Shown piece by piece: positions 1 to 5,288 of a DNA stretch of 7,049 bases. Position 1 is the first letter of the stretch; each line of letters starts with the position of its first letter. The notes under the pieces are model-generated. The model saw nothing but the letters and a program-made list of their open reading frames with translations. It was not told the DNA's origin and did no database searches. Source of the DNA: JAMCXS01 sp046705545 (GTDB taxonomy: Bacteria; Acidobacteriota; Terriglobia; UBA7540); the NCBI GenBank assembly GCA_046705545.1, contig JBJKQF010000069.1:1-7049 (forward strand), read 5' to 3'. The position numbers and the translations under genes were made by a program.

Positions 1-323
1 CGAAGCTCGCGGATCTCATCGATGCCGCGGTTCGAGGCGGCGTCGATTTCAAAGACATCCACGGAGTTTCCCTGGGCGATCTCCTGGCAGGAAGGGCAAG
101 TGCCGCAGGGAGTCACGGTGGGCCCGGCGGCGCAATTCAGCGATTTAGCCAGGATGCGCGCCGTGGTGGTTTTGCCCACGCCGCGCCCTCCAGAGAAGAT
201 GTAGCCGTGGGCAACTCGCTTCTTGAGGACGGCGTTCTTCAGCGTCTCGGTGATGAGGTGTTGTCCGGCCACCTCATCAAAAATCTGGGGCCGGTATTTG
301 CGGGCGATAGCCTGATAAGACAT
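1..323 (-). CDS. dnaX: DNA polymerase III subunit gamma/tau, N-terminal part (cut by window edge)
   Basis: This is the AAA+ clamp-loader subunit of the replicative polymerase, which loads the sliding clamp onto primed DNA using ATP. The 107 visible codons begin MSYQAIARKYRPQIFDEV, a start typical of the family. Residues 45-53 form the Walker A loop (GGRGVGKTT). Four cysteines at residues 64, 73, 76 and 79 have the spacing of the family's zinc-binding module, and the stretch FEIDAASNRGIDEIREL is highly conserved. The ATG lies at 323-321. I see no good Shine-Dalgarno sequence ahead of it (upstream bases read ATCCCAGTTCCT), but the protein start matches the family exactly. The gene runs off the left edge, so Walker B, the SRC motif and the tau C-terminus are not visible. 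Its neighbour upstream on the same strand is an SRP RNA gene, an arrangement also known in Bacillus (scr-dnaX). Identification is secure. Confidence 0.97.
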   Translation of the reverse strand, partial: MSYQAIARKYRPQIFDEVAGQHLITETLKNAVLKKRVAHGYIFSGGRGVGKTTTARILAKSLNCAAGPTVTPCGTCPSCQEIAQGNSVDVFEIDAASNRGIDEIREL

Positions 324-434
324 AGGAACTGGGATTAGTAGCTAGGAATTCAAGCCCGAGATTGGGAACCGGGTGGTGTTGCCTGGAGTTACTGCCGAAC
401 CCCAAATTCCCGGCCCCTCACCCCGAAAACTGGG
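324..434. other. Non-coding spacer between dnaX and the SRP RNA gene
   Basis: About 110 bases lie between the 3' end of the SRP RNA and the dnaX start. I find no convincing ORF, no clear promoter hexamers for dnaX and no T-tailed hairpin ending the SRP RNA. The SRP RNA is followed on its own strand by CCCAGTTTTCGGGG, which has only a four-T run. Read-through from the RNA gene into dnaX is possible but unproven. Confidence 0.5.
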
Positions 435-540
435 TCAGACTTCGGGTTGATCTGCGGCACACAAAGCGGCTCGCTACCGTTGCTTCCTTCCGGACCTGGC
501 GGGGTTCACGAACATTCGTTGCACAGAGCCCGAAGTCTGA
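435..540 (-). ncRNA. ffs: Signal recognition particle RNA, short bacterial (4.5S) type
   Basis: This RNA forms the scaffold of the bacterial signal recognition particle. It binds the M domain of Ffh and helps target nascent membrane proteins to FtsY and the Sec translocon. On the minus strand, positions 497-481 read AGGTCCGGAAGGAAGCA, the nearly invariant domain IV core with the GGAA tetraloop and the asymmetric loop that Ffh recognises. The two ends pair perfectly: TCAGACTTCGGG (540-529) with CCCGAAGTCTGA (446-435), a 12-bp closing helix that sets the approximate boundaries. At about 106 nt it matches the short form that lacks the Alu domain. The exact 5' and 3' ends may differ by a few bases. 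I saw no clear -10/-35 pair immediately upstream. Confidence 0.95.
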
Positions 541-676
541 TATGTTGTCAGGCCGCACGTCCTTTCTTCCGGGGCGGAATTCCTGACCCAATTAGCGTAA
601 CATGCAGTGCCCGCTTGCGTCGACGAGTTTCAGCTTCACAGGCGGTGCTGGGGGCGGGTTGCTTTTTCCAGGGCGT

Positions 677-705
677 TTGGTTACCGTGATGTAAGGTGAT
701 TTTAT
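677..705 (+). promoter_or_regulatory. Possible sigma-70-like promoter for the lipoprotein gene
   Basis: TTGGTT at 677-682 and TTTTAT at 700-705 are separated by 17 bases and lie roughly 90 bases before the lipoprotein start codon. Each hexamer matches the sigma-70 consensus only partly, so this is a candidate found by eye. Promoter consensus in this organism may also differ. Confidence 0.25.
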
Positions 706-781
706 CCCCTGGGGCTTTGGTCGTCGACAAAGGGGGGACGCGCAATCGATAGGGCATTCCCGTTCTGGGTATCGCCCCAAT

Positions 782-788
782 GGAGGAG
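782..788 (+). promoter_or_regulatory. Strong ribosome binding site for the lipoprotein gene
   Basis: GGAGGAG lies just before the ATG at 793. The GGAGG core is six bases from the start codon. It fixes the start and fits the lipoprotein signal peptide that begins there. Confidence 0.8.
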
Positions 789-792
789 TTAA

Positions 793-1533
793 ATGAACAA
801 GAAACGAGCAATTCAGGCGTTAGCGATTGCGGTCACACTCATTGGTTTAGTGGGTTGCCAATCAAGCAATCAGGGTCCTACGGAAGAGAATCCCGCAGCG
901 GCCGCTGGAGCGACGTCCGGCAGCGGCTCCGCTTCTAGCGCGCGCCAGCCGGGGTTTACACGCCGGTCCGCGGAAGGCTCTTCAGCCCCCGCGGCTCCCG
1001 TGACAGAGACGATTACGGTTCCTGCGGGGACGGAGCTTCACGTCCGGCTGAGTTCCCCGATCAGTACGGCGACAGCTTCTTCTGGGATGGGTTTTGAGGG
1101 TTCGCTGGCTGAGCCGCTAGTGGCAAGAGGCGTGGTTGTAGCCCCGAGAGGCAGCCTGGTAAATGGCCAGATCACGAATGCGGTTAGCTCCGGCCGGCTG
1201 AAGCGGCCTGCGGAGATTTCCCTTGTTCTGACCTCGATTATGCCTGAAGGCGGACAGCAGACCGCAATCTCGACTCATACTTGGAGCATGTCAGGCAAAT
1301 CCCACAAAAAGCGCGATGTCACCATGATTGGCGGCGGAGCAGGTTTGGGAGCCGTGGTCGGGGCGATTGCAGGCGGAGGGAAAGGCGCGGCCATCGGGAG
1401 CATGGTGGGCGCAGCTGCCGGGACGGGCGGCGCCTACGCTACTGGGAAGAAGGAAATTGAGCTTCCTGCGGAAACTTCGCTGACCTTTCGGCTAAACGCC
1501 TCGGCTTCCTTTACGGTCATGAAGACCCGCTGA
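793..1533 (+). CDS. Predicted outer-membrane lipoprotein with glycine-zipper segment
   Basis: This 246-residue protein of unknown function starts with a classic lipoprotein signal: basic MNKKR, a hydrophobic stretch, and the lipobox LVGC with acylated cysteine at residue 22. The next residue is glutamine, not aspartate, which by the enterobacterial rule would favour outer-membrane sorting. Residues 23-72 are low-complexity and rich in Ala, Ser, Gly and Pro, probably a flexible linker. Residues 76-155 look like a compact beta-rich domain. Residues about 179-214 are glycine-rich with small residues at regular spacing (GGGAGLGAVVGAIAGGG and on), a glycine-zipper pattern seen in membrane-associated envelope proteins. 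A motif near residue 76 (VPAGTELHVRLSSPIS) recurs near residue 224 (LPAETSLTFRLNASAS), suggesting that the zipper is inserted between, or flanked by, related beta strands. It is monocistronic as far as can be seen and faces the ccm operon tail to tail. No enzymatic motif is visible, and a structural envelope role is only an inference. Confidence 0.85.
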   Translation: MNKKRAIQALAIAVTLIGLVGCQSSNQGPTEENPAAAAGATSGSGSASSARQPGFTRRSAEGSSAPAAPVTETITVPAGTELHVRLSSPISTATASSGMGFEGSLAEPLVARGVVVAPRGSLVNGQITNAVSSGRLKRPAEISLVLTSIMPEGGQQTAISTHTWSMSGKSHKKRDVTMIGGGAGLGAVVGAIAGGGKGAAIGSMVGAAAGTGGAYATGKKEIELPAETSLTFRLNASASFTVMKTR

Positions 1534-1600
1534 TTGAAAGGCACCACAAGGCTTGTAGGTTCGGAAAAGGGAAATGTGGGAATCCGGCGGAAAAGAAATT

Positions 1601-1654
1601 GGGGCCAGCTTGAAACCTCAAGGTTTTGCTTCGACCGAAGAGGGAGCTGGCTCC
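1601..1654 (-). terminator. Candidate intrinsic terminator with branched stem at the end of the ccm operon
   Basis: On the minus strand GGAGCCAGCT (1654-1645) can pair with AGCTGGCCCC (1610-1601), a 10-bp stem with one G-T wobble. It is followed by AATTTCTTTTCC, a T-rich tail two bases past the stem. The 34-base interior is not open loop: it can form two small hairpins, CTTC-GGTC-GAAG (1640-1629) and AAACC-TTGA-GGTTT (1626-1613), giving a three-way junction. The structure overlaps the last 12 codons and the stop of ccmD. Intrinsic terminators usually have a small single loop, so the call is moderate. It may also slow transcription coming from the lipoprotein side, although the plus strand lacks an immediate T run. 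Confidence 0.45.
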
Positions 1655-1782
1655 GACACCTTTCGTTTTAGCTCTTCCAACTCCCGGCGCAGGCGCGCTT
1701 GGCGCCGGCTGAGGTTCCAGGCGTACAGAATGAAGATGAGCCAGACGAAAGTGTAGGCAAGAAACAGGTATTTATTGAACAT
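1618..1782 (-). CDS. ccmD: CcmD-like small haem exporter membrane protein
   Basis: This 54-codon gene encodes a single-pass membrane protein beginning MFNKYLFLAYTFVWLIFILY, followed by a strongly basic, probably helical cytoplasmic segment (LSRRQARLRRELEELKRK) and a short tail. The pattern of a Tyr/Trp-rich membrane helix, then Arg/Lys-rich helix and weakly conserved tail, is that of CcmD. In System I, CcmD holds the CcmABC complex together with holo-CcmE and is needed for release of haem-loaded CcmE. The position right after ccmC supports the call strongly. The ATG is one base past the ccmC stop codon, and GGAGG six bases upstream of it lies inside the end of ccmC, so translation is probably coupled. 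The product is short enough to be missed by length-filtered gene calling. A terminator-like structure covers its 3' end. Confidence 0.85.
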   Translation of the reverse strand: MFNKYLFLAYTFVWLIFILYAWNLSRRQARLRRELEELKRKVSEPAPSSVEAKP

Positions 1783-1783
1783 A

Positions 1784-2482
1784 CTAGTCCTCCGAAGCCC
1801 GGAACGCCAGAATGTGGCGGATCTCGCTCAGTTCTCTGCGCATCGACGCCAGGCGCAACCGCAGCCGCACCAATAGAAAAAATAGAATTGTGAAGGCCGC
1901 AAAGCTTACCAGAAGCGCAGCCAGCATGCGGGGATCGAGCCCGGAATCAGGGCCTCCCATGATGACCGGTTGCGGGTGCTGTGTTCGCCACCAGCGGATT
2001 GCCATATAATCGATGACGACGTCGGCAAAGCCGATAACGCCCACCACTGCGCAAAGGTTTGCCGCGCGTCCGGGATTGATGAGATAGCTTCTCAGCATCA
2101 AATAAGCGACATAGAGCAGCCAGAGAAGGAAAGTCAGGGTCAGGCGCGGGCTCCAGGTCCACCAGATGCCCCAGGCGGGCTTGGCCCACAGCGGTCCGGT
2201 GACTAGGACGCAGGTGCAGAAGATGAAGCCCACTTCCGCGGTGGCGTGTGCCATGTCGTCCGCAAACTGGGAACGCTTCATCAGGTAAACGATGCTGGCG
2301 AGGAAGATGATAATGAATCCCAGCAGCGCGGGCCAGGCGCAAGAAACGTGGACGTAGAAGATGCGCTGCACTTCGCCCATGGTCATTTCTTCCGGCGCGT
2401 AGAGGAAGATCATGTAGAGCGCCACAGAGAGCGTGGCCAGGGTCAGCAGCAAATGCAGCGAGATGGGAAATTTATTCTTCAT
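1784..2482 (-). CDS. ccmC: Haem exporter/handling protein CcmC
   Basis: CcmC is the membrane protein that presents haem to the chaperone CcmE during cytochrome c maturation. The 232-residue product has about six hydrophobic segments, the usual number, and the Trp-rich WWD-type domain of the haem-handling protein family at residues 104-113 (WGIWWTWSPR). Both expected external haem-ligand histidines are present: H45 in IFYVHVSCAW and H169 in RWWRTQHPQP. The family normally has Asp after WWxW (WGTWWxWD). Here that position is Ser111, followed by the usual P/A-R-L-T context, which is unusual. An in-frame stop lies four codons before the ATG at 2482, so there is no longer nearby start. The ribosome site is weak (AGGGA). 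A 79-base gap with a stable hairpin separates it from ccmB, and ccmD starts one base after its stop. Confidence 0.93.
   Translation of the reverse strand: MKNKFPISLHLLLTLATLSVALYMIFLYAPEEMTMGEVQRIFYVHVSCAWPALLGFIIIFLASIVYLMKRSQFADDMAHATAEVGFIFCTCVLVTGPLWAKPAWGIWWTWSPRLTLTFLLWLLYVAYLMLRSYLINPGRAANLCAVVGVIGFADVVIDYMAIRWWRTQHPQPVIMGGPDSGLDPRMLAALLVSFAAFTILFFLLVRLRLRLASMRRELSEIRHILAFRASED
1789..1793 (-). promoter_or_regulatory. Ribosome binding site for ccmD inside the ccmC 3' end
   Basis: GGAGG on the minus strand, six bases before the ATG at 1782, lies within the last codons of ccmC. It supports ccmD as a real, translationally coupled gene. Confidence 0.75.
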
Positions 2483-2561
2483 GGAGCGTCCCTATTGCCG
2501 GAAGATGTTGGCGGTTGCGAAGCTGATCGGCAGCCCCAGGCGCCGATCCGGAACCAGCAGT
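2483..2561 (-). other. ccmB-ccmC intercistronic gap with a stable hairpin
   Basis: This is the longest gap seen inside the ccm operon. On the minus strand GATCGGC (2548-2542) pairs with GCCGATC (2531-2525). Three further G-C/C-G pairs continue inward past one bulged base, leaving a three-base loop. No T run follows, so an intrinsic terminator is unlikely. An mRNA-processing or stability element is one possibility. Confidence 0.5.
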
Positions 2562-3239
2562 CTATTCTTCCAGAACATATTCAAAAAGCAAGAACGATGC
2601 AATCGTAAAAACCAAACTGGTTCCCGCCACTCGCGCTACGCCTCCCCACCAGTCGCCGCTGGGATTACCGCGCAGGGCGTCCGTCGTGGAGTCAATGGAG
2701 AATATCAGAATCCAGAAGGCAATGGGAAATTGCAGGACTGTCAGCATCACCTCGCGCATCCGGGTGTTGGCGGCAATGGCGCCGAAGATAGTTCCCAGCG
2801 CCGCGTAACCCAGAGTGCCGAAGAAAACGATCAGGGCCAACTGCCCTAGCGCCGGCAAAAAGGAGAAGTTAAACCACAGCGAAGCGGCGAAAAACATGAC
2901 CACTTCCGCCACCCCCAGGAAGAGCAGGTTGGCGAGCATCTTGCCCAGAAAAATCAGGCTGGGGTCGACGGGAGCGAGCGTGATGCCTTCCAGGCAGGAG
3001 TTCTCACGCTCGGAGGCAAAGGAGCGGTTAAATCCCAGAACCCCGGCGAAGGCGATGGCCACCCAGAGCAAAGCAGGCAACAGCCGCAGCATCTCTTCCT
3101 TTGGCCCCTGGAAGGCAAAATTGAACAGGAAGATGATGAGCAGGCCGAAGACGCACATTGAGGCCAGCGTCTCGCGGTTCCGCCATTCGACCCGCAGGTC
3201 TTTGGCCAGAATATTCCAGATGATTTTCAGACTAACCAT
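2562..3239 (-). CDS. ccmB: Haem exporter membrane protein CcmB
   Basis: CcmB is the integral membrane partner of the ATPase CcmA. The CcmAB complex uses ATP to drive release of holo-CcmE from CcmC. The product is 225 residues from the chosen start, matching the family's usual length near 220, and has about six hydrophobic segments. Family-like features are the N-terminal LAKDLRVEWRNRETL segment, the cytosolic SERENSCLEGITLAPVDPS loop near residues 79-97, and RMREVMLTVLQFPIAF near residues 160-175. The open frame extends 23 codons upstream to 3308, but that stretch lies inside ccmA and has no CcmB character. The start at 3239 (MVSLKIIWNILAKDL) is therefore preferred. It overlaps the ccmA end by 8 nt in the arrangement ATGGTTAG, which implies coupling. 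Confidence 0.94.
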   Translation of the reverse strand: MVSLKIIWNILAKDLRVEWRNRETLASMCVFGLLIIFLFNFAFQGPKEEMLRLLPALLWVAIAFAGVLGFNRSFASERENSCLEGITLAPVDPSLIFLGKMLANLLFLGVAEVVMFFAASLWFNFSFLPALGQLALIVFFGTLGYAALGTIFGAIAANTRMREVMLTVLQFPIAFWILIFSIDSTTDALRGNPSGDWWGGVARVAGTSLVFTIASFLLFEYVLEE

Positions 3240-3936
3240 CGGCGTTGGGTCCAGAGATCCGGGCAATTCCCAGGCTCTTGAAGGGCGCGGTATCCATCGG
3301 GCCGTCATAGCGCACGCGTCCTGCCTTCAATGCGATGAGTCGCCCGGCCAGGGCTGCGCCCTGCTCAAAATCATGGGTCGAGAAGAGTAAAGCCTTATTT
3401 TGTTCCGGCAGGCGCCGCAGAATATCTTCCAGCTTACGCACGGATTGGGTATCAAGGCCGGTAAACGGCTCATCGAGGAGAATAAAATCCGGATCGTGAA
3501 GAAAGGCGCGGGCCAGGGAAGCTCGCTGTTGCAGGCCGCGCGAAAGGTCGCGCGCGAAAACGGCGCTTCGCTCGCGCATATCAAACATCTCCAAAGCGCC
3601 ATCAATCCTCTTCTCCAGGCTGCTGAGTCCGAAAAGGCTTCCAAAAAACTTGAGGTTTTCCCGGACCGTCAACTCGCCATACAAAAAAGTGGCATGGGAG
3701 ACAAATCCGATCGAGGCTTTGGCTCTTGTTCCGTCGTGCTCGATGTTACGGCCGTCGAAGAATACCTGCCCTGAAGACGGCCGGGCCAGGGACGCCAGCA
3801 TGCGCAGGAGAGTAGTTTTGCCAGCGCCGTTCGGGCCGTATAGAAAAGCCGACTCTCCGCGCTTGACTCCCAGGGAAACTTCCTTCAACGCGGCCAGGTC
3901 TCCAAAGAACTTGGTGATGTTGCGGGTTTCAAGCAT
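3232..3936 (-). CDS. ccmA: Haem exporter ATP-binding protein CcmA
   Basis: CcmA is the cytoplasmic ABC-type ATPase of the cytochrome c maturation complex. The 234-residue protein has all the core motifs: Walker A GPNGAGKTT (34-42), ABC signature LSRGLQQR (131-138), Walker B FILLDEP (151-157), D-loop TGLD (159-162) and switch histidine in STHD (H188). The segment FVSHATFLYGELTVREN (78-94) corresponds to the Q-loop region. It has His-Ala where many ABC proteins carry Gln, a region where CcmA proteins vary. The length is slightly above that of E. coli CcmA. The ATG overlaps the 3' end of the upstream accessory gene by 8 nt (ATGCTTGA), and its own end overlaps ccmB by 8 nt (ATGGTTAG). The three genes are therefore likely translated in coupled fashion. 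Confidence 0.95.
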   Translation of the reverse strand: MLETRNITKFFGDLAALKEVSLGVKRGESAFLYGPNGAGKTTLLRMLASLARPSSGQVFFDGRNIEHDGTRAKASIGFVSHATFLYGELTVRENLKFFGSLFGLSSLEKRIDGALEMFDMRERSAVFARDLSRGLQQRASLARAFLHDPDFILLDEPFTGLDTQSVRKLEDILRRLPEQNKALLFSTHDFEQGAALAGRLIALKAGRVRYDGPMDTAPFKSLGIARISGPNADG

Positions 3937-5254
3937 CGGCTTTGCGGTTTGCCTTCCGGGCAGCCATCCGGTTCTCCTGGTGAGAAGATTCTTTTTTCAA
4001 GATCGCCGTCGCCTTGGCCTTCAGTTCCAGGCGTTCCTTCCAATACTGTTTTTCCGGCATCTTCCCAGCGGCAAAGAGTTCGTCCAGGTCGGCAATGGAA
4101 TTCAAAAGCGTCTCAATCTTGGCTTGAAACTTTTTTTGTACGGGGCTTCCTTCCTGCTTGGCTTTCCAACGTGGATATTCCTTGGCTGCTCGAATGCCCA
4201 GCGCCCACAGGAGCACCAGCAAAAAGCACAAGAGAAGTGGAACCCCAACGGCGGATACGGAGTCTGGGACCACCTTGACCTTGGATTCCGCCTCTTGCTG
4301 GCTTGTATCTGTCTCCTCGGGCGCGGCGGCTTCGGCTGTGGCTTGCCCGGCGACCTCTGCCTTGAGCCGGGCTCCCGGGGCAACATTCTCCGCTTCAAGC
4401 TTCTGGCTGCCGGTTTCGGCGTCTGTGCCGGCGGGGCTGAACAACTTGGAGGTCACCGTCAGATCAGGTGGAAACACAAAGAGTTCGGCGTGTTGGATGG
4501 GATAAGGAATGCTGTCGGCTAAATCGAACTTGTTGCCGGCGTAATCGGTGTTGTAGGTTACCATCACCACGGTCATGCCGGGTTTCAAAGCGTAGGCAAT
4601 ATGATAATCGCCGGGAGTATTTCCTGGTTCCGCGGTCTGCGGTAGAGGCATGTTCATGAGCCCGACAACGGCGACTGTGGGGTTTTTAACGTGCGGAGAA
4701 AGCTGGAAGAAAAAAGTGCCTTTGGGATTGTCGTAGGCGCGCTTCAGGGGGTTGATCAATGCGAAGAGTTCTTGCACGCGGGCCTCGGCGCCCTGCGGGC
4801 GGATAATCACCCGGGCCGACCTCACTTGAAGATCCGGTTTTTGGTGAGTGGATTCATAAACCGTGATCGTGGCGACGGCGTTGCCACCGGGTTCAAATTG
4901 GACCGGGGCGTGGTAATCCACTCCCTTATAGATTGTCTGGAGCAAATAGAAGCGGTTGGTGTTGATCTGGCTGTTGTTGAAGGAAAAGTGTCCCTCCGCA
5001 TCGGTAGTGGCCTCGCCGGCCACCGCCATGCCTTCCTGCGGGCTGATCAACTCAACCTTCTGGTTGACCACCGGCCGGTGGGTCGTGTCATTCGAAATTT
5101 GACCTTGAATCTGGGCCGCCGCGGCGAGTGCGGGAGCGCCGAGAAGGATGGCAAGGGCTTGTACAAGAATTAGGGATCTGGCTGTTATCGTTCTTCTCAC
5201 GTCGGGTTCAAATCGAGTCGAGCGTAGCAGTCTCTCGGCAACACCGCCGGGCAT
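3929..5254 (-). CDS. Exported, membrane-anchored protein with carboxypeptidase-regulatory-like domain and CcmI-like tail
   Basis: This is an uncharacterised protein of up to 441 residues in the middle of the ccm operon. A signal-like hydrophobic stretch (residues 27-44, SLILVQALAILLGAPALA) precedes an Ala-rich cleavage region. Residues about 48-133 resemble the carboxypeptidase regulatory-like (transthyretin-type) beta fold: a QIQGQISND start, then TTDAEGHFSF. Residues about 139-290 look like a second beta-rich periplasmic domain. Residues 291-343 are acidic, Ala/Glu-rich linker. A membrane helix lies at about 346-364 (VGVPLLLCFLLVLLWALGI). The tail is basic and helical, with DLDELFAAGKMPEKQYWKER (399-418) resembling the CcmI-like motif in the neighbouring zinc-ribbon protein. 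The start is uncertain: the ATG at 5254 sits in a hairpin and gives a long n-region, whereas the GTG at 5200 (residue 19) gives a tidier signal peptide, although neither has a clear ribosome site. It overlaps ccmA by 8 nt. A periplasmic docking role in haem ligation is inference. Confidence 0.82.
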   Translation of the reverse strand: MPGGVAERLLRSTRFEPDVRRTITARSLILVQALAILLGAPALAAAAQIQGQISNDTTHRPVVNQKVELISPQEGMAVAGEATTDAEGHFSFNNSQINTNRFYLLQTIYKGVDYHAPVQFEPGGNAVATITVYESTHQKPDLQVRSARVIIRPQGAEARVQELFALINPLKRAYDNPKGTFFFQLSPHVKNPTVAVVGLMNMPLPQTAEPGNTPGDYHIAYALKPGMTVVMVTYNTDYAGNKFDLADSIPYPIQHAELFVFPPDLTVTSKLFSPAGTDAETGSQKLEAENVAPGARLKAEVAGQATAEAAAPEETDTSQQEAESKVKVVPDSVSAVGVPLLLCFLLVLLWALGIRAAKEYPRWKAKQEGSPVQKKFQAKIETLLNSIADLDELFAAGKMPEKQYWKERLELKAKATAILKKESSHQENRMAARKANRKADA

Positions 5255-5264
5255 CCCGCCCGGC
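5246..5264 (-). other. Hairpin over the annotated start codon of the accessory gene
   Basis: GCCGGGC and GCCCGGC form a perfect 7-bp all-G/C stem around a 5-base loop. The ATG at 5254-5252 lies in the loop and first stem base. In the mRNA this would hide that start codon, which suggests either that initiation is elsewhere (for example the GTG at 5200) or that initiation depends on coupling or structure. No T run follows, so a terminator is unlikely. Confidence 0.5.
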
Positions 5265-5288
5265 CGATCACTCTCCAGGATGGTGCTA

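Larger units (their letters stand above)
541..792. promoter_or_regulatory. Divergent intergenic region between the SRP RNA gene and the lipoprotein gene
   Basis: This stretch of about 250 bases separates two divergently transcribed genes and must hold the promoter of the lipoprotein gene, and probably that of the SRP RNA. I see no credible coding sequence on either strand. The short open frames here lack ribosome binding sites and recognisable protein content. A possible plus-strand promoter is listed separately. Confidence 0.5.

Noticed and set aside
362..689. Two plus-strand open frames running across the SRP RNA gene
   Set aside because: They are antisense to a confidently identified structured RNA, and their translations are biased and featureless.
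548..811. 87-codon open frame on the minus strand in the SRP RNA/lipoprotein spacer
   Set aside because: It overlaps the start of the lipoprotein gene, has no clear ribosome site, and its translation has no membrane, domain or compositional signature of a real protein.
3240..3308. Upstream extension of ccmB by 23 codons
   Set aside because: The extension lies inside ccmA and does not resemble CcmB. The ATG at 3239 gives the family-typical start and length.
3650..4522. 290-codon plus-strand open frame opposite ccmA and the accessory gene
   Set aside because: It lies antisense to a well-supported ABC ATPase and accessory protein. Long antisense frames are common in GC-rich genes, and the product shows no domain.
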